Positions 14,983-21,504 are shown, counted from the first letter of the stretch. The stretch: DNA of 22,510 bases from Paracoccaceae bacterium (GCA_021648225.1 JAKITE010000034.1:1-22510); one strand, 5' to 3'. The notes: generated from the sequence alone by a model not told the origin. Numbers and translations: made by a program.

Positions 14983-15295
14983 GGAACTCTCCTGAATGTC
15001 CAGCGCCCGAAATCCGCAGGATTGCAGCGCGTTTCAACACACGACCCAGATCGGTGCCTATCGTGCAGGTCAGCAGATAAACCTGCCCAAAAACCCCGCC
15101 CGAAACCACCACCCTGGATCGATGCATTGAATGTGTTTGTTCGATTACTTTCAAACAGTTAGGATCATCATCCACCGGCTGAACCGTCCAGCCCAGATCA
15201 TGTTCCACTGTTTCGTTTTTCTTCAGATACCCCAGCCGCCAATCAAACCAGAATTCCAGTTCCGATTGCGGGTCTTTCAGGATAGTGCCGTTCAT
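14969..15295 (-). CDS. Extra small GTA-operon protein, resembling phage Gp77-like / fibre-tail adaptor proteins
   Basis: A 108-aa gene lies between the capsid gene and gp6, where the canonical RcGTA list (gp5 then gp6) has none. The pattern ILKDP..ELEFWFDW, ETVEHDLGWTVQP, VVVSGGVFGQVYLLTCTIGT and GRVLKRAAILRI recalls a family of small beta-sandwich phage proteins sometimes annotated as fibre-tail adaptor. In those, KDP..-DW, W-V-P, GG..G..Y and GR...R follow in the same order. This resemblance is from memory. ATG 15295 is preferred over an in-frame TTG at 15310. The stop overlaps the gp6 start by 14 bases, so it is coupled to connector synthesis. The function is unknown; a capsid, connector or decoration role fits its place. 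Confidence 0.75.
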   Translation of the reverse strand: MNGTILKDPQSELEFWFDWRLGYLKKNETVEHDLGWTVQPVDDDPNCLKVIEQTHSMHRSRVVVSGGVFGQVYLLTCTIGTDLGRVLKRAAILRISGAGHSGEFHEID

Positions 15296-15385
15296 ATTAT
15301 TCCAGTCCAATCAATTACCAAAAAGGTGCCCCCGCACCGCCCGAGCGGAGGGAGATTTCAAACAAGAAAGGCGCGAGGGAGCACC

Positions 15386-15411
15386 GGCACAGGGCCAAAC
15401 GGCCCCGCACC
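15386..15411 (-). promoter_or_regulatory. Sense-strand hairpin just downstream of the capsid gene
   Basis: On the GTA message this reads GGUGCGGGGCC-GUUU-GGCCCUGUGCC, an 11-bp stem in which three pairs are G-U wobbles. On the opposite strand those become mismatches, so the fold is specific to the sense RNA. It starts 22 nt after the gp5 stop in the operon's largest gap (about 138 bases). No U-run follows, so it is more like a 3'-end stabiliser or processing hairpin than a terminator (inference). Confidence 0.6.
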
Positions 15412-15433
15412 ATCACAGCATCAAAGCAACCGC

Positions 15434-16627
15434 TTAGGACACTGCGAATTTCAGCAACTTGATCGCGGCAAAATCCGAAACATCACCGCCGATGCGTTTG
15501 GTTGCATAGAAAAGCACATGTGGTTTAGCGCTAAACGGATCACGCAAAATGCGCAGGTCAGGGCGTTCGGCAACCGTATAACCGGCACCAAAATCACCAA
15601 AAGCAATCGCCGTGGCATCTGCTGCAATATCTGGCATATCCTCGGCAATCAGCACCGGATACCCCATAAGGCGTGCAGGTTCACCCGCCGCCAGACCATC
15701 CGACCAAAGGAACCGGCCATCCGCATCTTTCATTTTGCGAACCGCACCGGCAGTTTTGGAATTCATCACAAAAGCCGCATTGGCGCGGTAACGCGCACCC
15801 AGCGCATAAACCAGATCAACAATTGCATCTGCCGGGTCAATGCCGTTAAAATCACCGGCAGCGCCAGTGGCAACATAGCCCAGATCACCCCATGTCCAAG
15901 CATTGTTATCAACAGCGGTATAAGTCAGAAATCCGGTCGGTTTATCAATACCGTCACCCGAGATGAAAGACAGGCTTTCGGCGCGGGAAAATTTGTCGGC
16001 AATACGCGCTGCCAACCAACCCTCAACATCAAACGCACTATCATCCAGCAGACGCTGGGATGCTTTTGGCAGGGCCGAAAGCTCGTGCAATGGAATGGAG
16101 ATACGATCAATTTGCGGGGTTCCGGTTTCGGAACTGGTTGTGGTTTCATCCGCCCAACCGGCACCGATATCGGAATGGTCAACCAGCACATCAAAGGCCG
16201 TGGCCTCTACCTGCACCACATTGGCGATGGAACGAATGCTGGATGCACCGCGCAAAACCGAAGTAATTGTATCGGCGGTTTGCGGGTCCACCAAATAGCC
16301 CCCGTCCGCCGAAACCGTGGTCGACAGTGCTTTTTCTTCCATGGAAAGGCCGCGCAGCGCGTCATCATCGCCCGAACGCAGATAAGCCGAAAAAGCTTTT
16401 TTATGGGGCATGTCCAGATCGGCAGCCACAGATAATGCCGGGCGAGCCGACGCGATAGATTTACGATCAAGCATGTTCAAACGATTTTCCTGTTCTTTAA
16501 GTTTTGATTTAAGTTCAGTTTGAAACCCACTGAATTCAGTGAGAAATCCTTGCAGTGCAGCCTTCACTTCCACAGCAGGGCCCTGACCTTTGGCATCGCC
16601 AAAGGATTTGCTTTCGGAGTTACCCAT
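15434..16627 (-). CDS. GTA major capsid protein, HK97 fold (gp5)
   Basis: The 397-aa HK97-type capsid protein begins with an N-terminal scaffold region of about 100 residues (coiled-coil stretch FQTELKSKLKEQENRLNML, about 35-53). This is presumably removed by gp4 near MEEKALSTT (about residue 99-100, by analogy with RcGTA). The mature part starts TVSADGGYLVDPQTAD. It continues with the usual ASSIRSIANV, IPLHELSALPKASQRLLDDS, SFISGDGIDKPTGFL, and MGYPVLIAEDMPDI, plus the late FGDFGAGYTVAERPDLRILR. AAGAGGAAAATCA precedes the ATG. A stable hairpin follows the stop, fitting the need for high expression. Confidence 0.95.
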   Translation of the reverse strand: MGNSESKSFGDAKGQGPAVEVKAALQGFLTEFSGFQTELKSKLKEQENRLNMLDRKSIASARPALSVAADLDMPHKKAFSAYLRSGDDDALRGLSMEEKALSTTVSADGGYLVDPQTADTITSVLRGASSIRSIANVVQVEATAFDVLVDHSDIGAGWADETTTSSETGTPQIDRISIPLHELSALPKASQRLLDDSAFDVEGWLAARIADKFSRAESLSFISGDGIDKPTGFLTYTAVDNNAWTWGDLGYVATGAAGDFNGIDPADAIVDLVYALGARYRANAAFVMNSKTAGAVRKMKDADGRFLWSDGLAAGEPARLMGYPVLIAEDMPDIAADATAIAFGDFGAGYTVAERPDLRILRDPFSAKPHVLFYATKRIGGDVSDFAAIKLLKFAVS

Positions 16628-16657
16628 TGATTTTCCTCTTGGTTAAACCGGCCCTTT

Positions 16658-17203
16658 TCAGGCCAGCAAGTCTCTGGCCGCGCGAAAAGTCTCGGCCAGG
16701 TTTTGCGCCAACGCATCTTCTTCACTTGATGGCTGCACACGCGCCTCGGAAAGCATGGGGAATGTCACCAGTGACACCTCCCACAGCTCAATTTCATGCA
16801 ACAATCGGCCACCATTGGCCTTTTCGCTGCGTTTGGTGCGATAGCCAATCGACAATCCGTCAATCGCGCCCGCTTCCAATAATATCTGTGCCTCGCGGCC
16901 GGCCTGAACTTCGGTCAATAACCGGCCAGTCACGCGCAAGCCTTTGGAATCCTCGACAATTTCATCCCAAACTCCGATTGGCTGGTTCGGATTATGCTGC
17001 CAAAGCATCTTGATCTTGCCACCCTTGGCCGCCAGCCGTTTCAAGCATTGCCCATAGGCACCTTTTTGCACCACATCGCCGCCCTGATCACTGGCACCAA
17101 ACAAGCTGGCATAGCCACTGATCACAGCCCCATCCACCGCCGCTTCTTCAAGCGCACAAAATTTGGTTTCATAGGATGGCCCCATGAAATTTTGATAATT
17201 CAT
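16658..17203 (-). CDS. GTA prohead maturation protease, HK97 family (gp4)
   Basis: This 181-aa U35-type serine protease should cut the capsid N-terminal domain. The HK97-family signature is present: VISGYASLFGASDQGGDVV, the histidine motif MLWQHNPNQPIG, and the serine motif GAIDGLSIGYRT, then ELWEVSLVTFPM. The start is set to ATG 17203, with GGAAGGA 6 nt upstream. The longer in-frame reading to 17284 would translate the palindrome at 17221-17241 and is rejected. It lies directly upstream of gp5, as expected. Confidence 0.94.
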   Translation of the reverse strand: MNYQNFMGPSYETKFCALEEAAVDGAVISGYASLFGASDQGGDVVQKGAYGQCLKRLAAKGGKIKMLWQHNPNQPIGVWDEIVEDSKGLRVTGRLLTEVQAGREAQILLEAGAIDGLSIGYRTKRSEKANGGRLLHEIELWEVSLVTFPMLSEARVQPSSEEDALAQNLAETFRAARDLLA

Positions 17204-17220
17204 TATATATCCTTCCGTAG

Positions 17221-17241
17221 GGTGCGTGGTTTCCACGCACC
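17221..17241. repeat. GGTGCGTGG palindrome, copy A (between gp3.5 and gp4)
   Basis: GGTGCGTGG-TTT-CCACGCACC is a perfect 9-bp stem with a 3-base loop, preceded on the + strand by GTAG. It begins exactly 2 nt after the gp3.5 stop on the sense strand and ends 17 nt before the gp4 start. Copies B (18677-18697) and C (20476-20496) share the stem sequence. Confidence 0.85.
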
Positions 17242-17243
17242 GT

Positions 17244-17477
17244 TCACCCAACCCCGAAAACCGAAAAAGCCACATCCGCAGCAATCAAGCTGGCCGCGCC
17301 ATAGACCGCCAACCAGACACGTTTTTCCAGCCTTTCCAAAGACTTCTCGATCATTGCTAAACGTCTTTCCAAAGCAATCCAGCGCTCTTCGGTAACCCGT
17401 TCATGGGCCTCTATCCGCGCGCTTGCGGCATCAAAAGGCTCATAAAGATACCGAGACCCACCGCGCGGCTTACCCAT
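17244..17477 (-). CDS. GTA head formation protein, rcc01685-type (gp3.5)
   Basis: This 77-aa protein has a charged, probably coiled-coil middle (IEAHERVTEERWIALERRLA, EKSLERLEKRV, about 22-53) and a hydrophobic C-terminal segment (WLAVYGAASLIAADVAFSVF, about 55-74) that could span a membrane. The same layout and place (between portal and protease) is found for gp3.5 of RcGTA clusters, annotated as a head formation protein. ATG 17477 gives an 8-base overlap with the gp3 stop; another in-frame ATG at 17519 would overlap by 50. The stop is followed 2 nt later by palindrome copy A. Confidence 0.82.
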   Translation of the reverse strand: MGKPRGGSRYLYEPFDAASARIEAHERVTEERWIALERRLAMIEKSLERLEKRVWLAVYGAASLIAADVAFSVFGVG

Positions 17478-18642
17478 CAACACCCGCCGGAAGCCCCAGC
17501 ATTTGCCGTTTTTCGGCATCGCTCAGAAATCCGGCACTGGCAATCCGCCGCCATTGCGATTCCCGCTCAACCGCCAATGCCGGAATGCTGTCCAGATCGG
17601 CCTTAAGCGCCAGTTCCTCAACATAAAAATCCGACATCCAGTTGCCGATCGCCCCCATAACCCGCCCCACCAACGGCAGCACGGTCAATCGGAAAAACGC
17701 GCGATTGGCCTCGGCGTAATTGGCATAGGTCGCATCACCGGGTAGCCCCAGCAACATCGGCGGAACACCAAAAGCCAGCGCAATTTCACGCGCTGCACTT
17801 TCCTTGGTTTTCTGGAATTCCATGTCCGAGGGGCTAAACCCCATCGGCTTCCAATCCAATCCGCCCTCCAGCAACATCGGCCGCCCCGCATTCGCGGCGC
17901 CCTGATGGTGGCTTTCCATTTCCGAAACCAGCCGCTCATATTGGTCATTTGCCATCGACCCCATGCCATCCGCGCCCTTGTAAACAATCGCCCCCGAGGG
18001 CCGCGCCGCGTTGTCCAGCAACGCCTTGGACCACTTGCTGGCAGAATTATGCACATCCATCGCGCTGGCCGCAGCCTCCATCGGTGACAACCCGTAATGG
18101 TCATCGCTGGGGTGAAAGGCTTTGACGTGTAAAACCGGCTGCACCTCGCCGCGCATATCAAACCGGTGCTTTTTGGCACCAACCGCGTATTCATATGCCA
18201 CCGGCCAACCATCGGCCCCCGGCACGACCCGCATGCGATCGGAACGCAACACAAATAATTCACGCGGCGCACCGTCCTCCAGCCCTGCGGCCTCCAGATA
18301 TCCGTCGCCAGACAGCAACATCTGGCCGTATAATGCTTCCAGCAAATCCGCCGCCCCCTGTGCGCCATTGGGGCGCGCCAAAAGGCTTAACAACGGATGG
18401 GTTTCAAATCGCATTTCTGTGTTTTGCAAAGCCAAAGGCACCGAAGCCGCCGCCTCGGCGATCATTTTTACACAGCGAAACCCGACCGGATTGCCAATAA
18501 ACCCGTTGCGGGTCAGGCTGGCCGTGTCGCGCCCGCTCCAGGCTGCACGCCCGCCGGAATGAAAACTGACAACCCCGGCGGCTGCACTTGATTTTTTCTC
18601 TGAAACGCCTGACTTAGACGCCTTAAAAAGCTGCAAAACCAT
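17470..18642 (-). CDS. GTA portal protein, HK97 family (gp3)
   Basis: The 390-aa HK97-type portal would form the dodecameric DNA channel at the capsid vertex. Family stretches: NPVGFRCVKMIAEAAASVPL (about 50-70), ALYGQMLLSGDGYLEA, YGLSPMEAAASAMDVHNSAS, KALLDNAARPSGAIVYKG, ESAAREIALAFGVPPMLLGL and TYANYAEANRAFFRLTVLPL. ATG 18642 is chosen because AAAGGAG lies about 9 nt upstream. An in-frame codon at 18699 would read through palindrome copy B and is rejected. It ends inside the start of gp3.5. Confidence 0.95.
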   Translation of the reverse strand: MVLQLFKASKSGVSEKKSSAAAGVVSFHSGGRAAWSGRDTASLTRNGFIGNPVGFRCVKMIAEAAASVPLALQNTEMRFETHPLLSLLARPNGAQGAADLLEALYGQMLLSGDGYLEAAGLEDGAPRELFVLRSDRMRVVPGADGWPVAYEYAVGAKKHRFDMRGEVQPVLHVKAFHPSDDHYGLSPMEAAASAMDVHNSASKWSKALLDNAARPSGAIVYKGADGMGSMANDQYERLVSEMESHHQGAANAGRPMLLEGGLDWKPMGFSPSDMEFQKTKESAAREIALAFGVPPMLLGLPGDATYANYAEANRAFFRLTVLPLVGRVMGAIGNWMSDFYVEELALKADLDSIPALAVERESQWRRIASAGFLSDAEKRQMLGLPAGVDG

Positions 18643-18676
18643 AGAGTTATGCTCCTTTGTTAAATAAATGCCATAG

Positions 18677-18697
18677 GGTGCGTGGTCTCCACGCACC
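18677..18697. repeat. GGTGCGTGG palindrome, copy B (between gp2 and gp3)
   Basis: GGTGCGTGG-TCT-CCACGCACC is a perfect 9-bp stem with a 3-base loop, preceded on the + strand by ATAG. On the sense strand it begins exactly 2 nt after the gp2 stop, as copy A does after gp3.5, and ends 34 nt before the gp3 start. Confidence 0.85.
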
Positions 18698-18699
18698 AA

Positions 18700-20088
18700 T
18701 CACAATCCCCGCACCCGAGGCGTTAAAAAATCCCGTGCCGGATCAATCATCAAATCCGTTATCGCCCAGACCAGCGCATCCACCCTGTCAGGCGACCCTT
18801 TGCCAACAAACCCGCGCGAGGTCATCTCGCACATCTGGTCTTCCAGCTCCGGCATGGCCACAACATGGCCCACGCGCCCCTGCTCATACAAAGCCGCCAC
18901 AGGTTCCGCCCGCGCCACCTTGCCTCGCGATGCCCGCACAGCGCGATACGCCACCAGCGGGTCAATTTGCCTAATCAGGCTTTCCACCAGCTCACCGCCC
19001 TGATTGACCTCGGCCACCAGGCGATCTGCCTTGAATTCATGAAATACCCGCACCGCCTCGGCCGCCCATTGTTGCGGGCTGGCGCCTTGGATGCTGGCAT
19101 CTTTCAGCACCGTTGCCCGCCATTTTACCGGTGCTCCGTTACAATTCACGCCCGCCACAATAATTCCGCAGGTATCAGCGCTTTTGCCGGTTGTGACCGG
19201 CGGATCAACCGCGACCACAATCCGGTCAAAATCCCCGATCGCCGATACCCGCGCCGCGTCCAGTGCAGGAAGCGACCATAAGGCCCCTTCTTCCGCAGTC
19301 AGGAGTTCACCTGCAAGTTCCTGACGACCCAAACGCGAGCCTTGGTATTTTTCTGTTACATAGGTCAAAAACGACTCCGCCAGATTGGCGCGGTTCGCTT
19401 TTGTCGGGGCCGATGTCTGCACACTGGCAGCATCCGCCAAAATCTCTCGCAACAGCCGATTATTTCGCGGCGTTGTGGTCACCACCTGTTGGGGCTGTTT
19501 TCCCAGTCGCAAGGCAAATTGCAACATATCCCATGTGTCTTGCCCGCGTTTCCACTTGGCCAATTCATCCACCCAGGCACAATCAAATTGCGGGCCACGC
19601 AGGCTCTCGGGGCTATGGGCCGAATAAACTTCCGCCACCGCGCCATTGGGCCAAAGCAAGCGTTTCCGCGTTGCCTGCCATTCCGGCCTGCGATCCGGCG
19701 GGCAACAAGCCAGCAGACCGCTTTCGCCAAAAACCATAATTTCACGGGTCTGCTCGATGGTCTCGCCAACCAGCGCCACGCGCTTGCATTTACCCGCATC
19801 CAGCGGTCCCGCGCCCTCGACTTGCGCACGCACCCATTCGGCCCCGGCACGGGTTTTGCCCGCACCGCGCCCCCCCAGAACCACCCATGTTTTCCAGTTG
19901 CCATCCGGGGGCAACTGATGCCCCAGCGCCCAGATCTCAAAGATCCAGGGCAGAGACATCAGCGCATTAGGCGTTAGCCCGGCCAGCGCCTCATTCAGCG
20001 CAGATGGCGTCAGCCCGTCTAGATAGTCGATCACGGATTTCGCGTTTTGCCGCGTCCAGGTCGAGCGCAGTAATTCCTGCTGCTTCAT
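18700..20088 (-). CDS. GTA terminase large subunit (gp2)
   Basis: This 462-aa packaging motor has an N-terminal ATPase with Walker A LGGRGAGKT (G72-T79), Walker B FDCAWVDE (D174, E175) and the coupling motif VVTTTPRNN. The C-terminal RNase H-like nuclease has acidic residues D295 (VAVDPPVTTG), E360 (LVAEVNQGG) and D434/D437 (GSPDRVDALVWA). Both activities therefore look intact. The start is uncertain: ATG 20088 lies inside gp1 (98-base overlap) but AGGAG directly abuts it. TTG 20130, GTG 20034 and ATG 19959 are alternatives, and none has a well-spaced Shine-Dalgarno. In RcGTA this enzyme packages host DNA by a headful mechanism. Confidence 0.94.
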   Translation of the reverse strand: MKQQELLRSTWTRQNAKSVIDYLDGLTPSALNEALAGLTPNALMSLPWIFEIWALGHQLPPDGNWKTWVVLGGRGAGKTRAGAEWVRAQVEGAGPLDAGKCKRVALVGETIEQTREIMVFGESGLLACCPPDRRPEWQATRKRLLWPNGAVAEVYSAHSPESLRGPQFDCAWVDELAKWKRGQDTWDMLQFALRLGKQPQQVVTTTPRNNRLLREILADAASVQTSAPTKANRANLAESFLTYVTEKYQGSRLGRQELAGELLTAEEGALWSLPALDAARVSAIGDFDRIVVAVDPPVTTGKSADTCGIIVAGVNCNGAPVKWRATVLKDASIQGASPQQWAAEAVRVFHEFKADRLVAEVNQGGELVESLIRQIDPLVAYRAVRASRGKVARAEPVAALYEQGRVGHVVAMPELEDQMCEMTSRGFVGKGSPDRVDALVWAITDLMIDPARDFLTPRVRGL

Positions 20089-20320
20089 CTCCTGTGCCGC
20101 GTTTGTCAAAAGCGTTCTCCATATCCACAATCTGTTGCAATAATTTCATATGGGCATTCATTGATTTGCTTTGTTCAGCCGTTGCGTCCGCAGACCCCAA
20201 CCCGGCTTCCATGCGTTCAATAAATATCTCGAGTCCACGCATCAGACGGCGGTAAACAAACCGTGCCGAGCGCAAAGTATCCTTGTTGGGTTTGCCAACA
20301 GGGTATTTTTTTAATGTCAT
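19991..20320 (-). CDS. GTA terminase small subunit (gp1)
   Basis: The 109-aa, mostly helical, charged protein (LRSARFVYRRLMRGLEIFIE, HMKLLQQIVDMENAFDKRG, LDAAKREIRDRLSRRADA) corresponds to gp1 of RcGTA, described as the small terminase. It shows no clear helix-turn-helix, in line with the loss of sequence-specific packaging. ATG 20320 (MTLKKYPVGKP) is preferred to ATG 20347 (MRSSESLRL) because the latter has no ribosome-binding site and lies next to the terminator-like hairpin. Its 3' end overlaps gp2. The first gene of the operon, it follows a leader with a promoter, hairpin and small ORF. Confidence 0.82.
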   Translation of the reverse strand: MTLKKYPVGKPNKDTLRSARFVYRRLMRGLEIFIERMEAGLGSADATAEQSKSMNAHMKLLQQIVDMENAFDKRGTGDEAAGITALDLDAAKREIRDRLSRRADAICAE

Positions 20321-20333
20321 AAGTCTTAAGCTT

Positions 20334-20399
20334 TCACTGCTCCGCATCGGGGCAAAAACGAGAAAAGCGGCCAGTCTTTCGACTTAACCGCTTGCCCAT
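20334..20399 (-). other. Possible 21-codon leader ORF upstream of gp1
   Basis: ATG 20399 opens a 21-codon frame (MGKRLSRKTGRF..., strongly basic, ending in TGA at 20334-20336) that finishes 13 nt before the gp1 ATG. GGAAGA stands just upstream with unusually short spacing. The ORF spans the whole terminator-like hairpin, so its translation would prevent the hairpin from forming. It may be chance; only its position makes it notable. Confidence 0.3.
20350..20397 (-). terminator. Terminator-like / attenuator hairpin in the gp1 leader
   Basis: On the sense strand AAGCGG-UU-A-AGUC-[GAAA]-GACU-GG-CCGCUU forms a 12-bp stem (two U-G pairs, one bulged A) closed by a GNRA tetraloop (20365-20393). It is followed by UUCUCGUUUUU, a broken U-run. 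An outer arm GGGCAA (20392-20397) can pair with UUGCCC (20350-20355), enclosing the U-run and giving an alternative fold. It lies about 25-70 nt after the predicted start of transcription and before gp1. Confidence 0.6.
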
Positions 20400-20417
20400 T
20401 TCTTCCAGCTTGCACAA

Positions 20418-20446
20418 GTTATACCCTTGAGCGTTCGCAAAGTCAA
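20418..20446 (-). promoter_or_regulatory. Strong sigma-70-type promoter upstream of gp1
   Basis: Minus-strand TTGACT (20441-20446) and TATAAC (20418-20423) are separated by exactly 17 bases, close to the housekeeping consensus. Transcription would start near 20411, giving a leader of about 90 nt to the gp1 ATG. It is the only convincing promoter seen for the GTA operon. In R. capsulatus the GTA promoter depends on the activator GafA; a binding site for it could not be recognised here. Confidence 0.65.
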
Positions 20447-20475
20447 CAGCTAAATTCAGGGTTGTGCGTCCGCAG

Positions 20476-20496
20476 GGTGCGTGACCCGCACGCACC
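20476..20496. repeat. GGTGCGTG palindrome, copy C (between mltG and gp1)
   Basis: GGTGCGTG-ACCCG-CACGCACC is an 8-bp perfect stem with a 5-base loop, preceded on the + strand by CAG. It lies 36 bases after the mltG stop and 29 bases upstream of the -35 box of the gp1 promoter. The stem matches copies A and B. No T-run follows on either strand. Confidence 0.8.
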
Positions 20497-20532
20497 ACGC
20501 CTCAACCCATTGTTTCAAATCAATAATTACGT

Positions 20533-21504
20533 TTATTCAAGCGCCCGCCACCGTGCAACATTTCTCTTGTGGTCTTCGTAATTAGTGGCAAAAGCATGAC
20601 CGCCAGTGCCGTCTGCAACAAAGAAAATATAGGGCGTATCATCAGGATTCGCGGCAGCTTCGATTGCGGCTTTCCCCGGATTCGCAATTGGCGTAGGCGG
20701 CAACCCCGGAATTTTATAGGTGTTATAGGGCGTTTCACGGTCCAGCTCGCTCTGGCGCAGACCTCTGCCCAGAACCTCGCGCCCCAGCGTAACCCCGTAA
20801 ATCACCGTCGGGTCGGTTTCCAGCCGCATGCCCAGCCGCAGCCGGTTGACAAAAACACTGGCGACTTGTTCGCGCTCCTGTGCCACTCCGGTTTCTTTCT
20901 CGATGATAGATGCCAAAATCAACAGGTCTTCGGCAGATTGCACCGGATGATCAGGCATTCGCCCGATCCAGGCAGCATTCAGAATATCAATCTGGGCTTC
21001 GCTCATGGTTTCAATGATTGATTCCCGCGTTGCCCCGCGCCCGAATAAATAAGTATTTGGTGCCAGCGACCCTTCGGGGGGAATGGTCGGCAATTCGCCG
21101 GTCAACACCGGATCGGCCAATAACACCTGCACAACCTCGTAACTGGTCAGCCCTTCGGCAATGGTAACTTTATATTGAATCGACCTGCCAGAGGTCAGCA
21201 CCAGCAAGATCTCCTCCATCGAGGCCCCTGCCGGTAATTCGTATTCGCCAAATTTCAATTGTGAGGCCAACCCCGAATATCGCGCGCCAATCCGGAATAT
21301 TTCCGCATTGGAAATCGCGCCCGCCTCTAGCAGCCGGGGCGTAACCCGGGTTAGGGTATCGCCGGAATTTACCGTCACCAGCACCGGTTCGGCCAGCGGC
21401 CCGGCCGCATAAAACTGCGCCCTGCCCCAGCCGACAACCCCGCCAAATACAATGGCCGCCAATATAATAAATGTCAGCGCATTCGCTGCAACCGCCTTAC
21501 GCAT
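20533..21504 (-). CDS. mltG: Endolytic murein transglycosylase
   Basis: The 323-aa inner-membrane enzyme cuts nascent glycan strands and sets their length. An N-terminal transmembrane helix (about 8-27, ALTFIILAAIVFGGVVGW) anchors it. Residues 40-90 are a LysM-like region (VTVNSGDTLTRVTPRLLEAG). The YceG/MltG catalytic domain has the catalytic glutamate in LILASIIEKETG (about 195-206) and the closing motif NTYKIPGLPPTPIANPG. Its length is close to the E. coli enzyme. The ATG overlaps the fabF stop by one base (TGATG), so the two are co-transcribed. The GTA operon follows on the same strand after about 210 bases. Confidence 0.95.
   Translation of the reverse strand: MRKAVAANALTFIILAAIVFGGVVGWGRAQFYAAGPLAEPVLVTVNSGDTLTRVTPRLLEAGAISNAEIFRIGARYSGLASQLKFGEYELPAGASMEEILLVLTSGRSIQYKVTIAEGLTSYEVVQVLLADPVLTGELPTIPPEGSLAPNTYLFGRGATRESIIETMSEAQIDILNAAWIGRMPDHPVQSAEDLLILASIIEKETGVAQEREQVASVFVNRLRLGMRLETDPTVIYGVTLGREVLGRGLRQSELDRETPYNTYKIPGLPPTPIANPGKAAIEAAANPDDTPYIFFVADGTGGHAFATNYEDHKRNVARWRALE

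Noticed and set aside
15131..16435. 434-codon open frame on the + strand opposite the capsid gene and the extra small gene
   Set aside because: It runs antisense across two well-supported genes and has low-complexity, Ile/Arg/Gln-rich content without any recognisable domain. GC-rich coding DNA commonly gives such mirror frames.
17204..17284. Longer N-terminus for gp4
   Set aside because: It would translate palindrome copy A and overlap gp3.5; ATG 17203 has a well-placed GGAAGGA.
18643..18699. Longer N-terminus for gp3
   Set aside because: It would translate palindrome copy B; ATG 18642 has AAAGGAG upstream.
5530..20320. Active prophage
   Set aside because: No integrase, repressor, replication, lysis or attachment sites, and the gene order and content match the gene transfer agent type throughout.
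20311..20329. CtrA-like TTAA...TTAA site at the gp1 start
   Set aside because: The two TTAA half-sites are 11 bases apart, not the 7 of the CtrA consensus, and they lie downstream of the promoter.
17221..20496. GGTGCGTG palindromes as intrinsic terminators
   Set aside because: None has a T-run on the sense side, and two sit inside an operon whose downstream genes must be transcribed.
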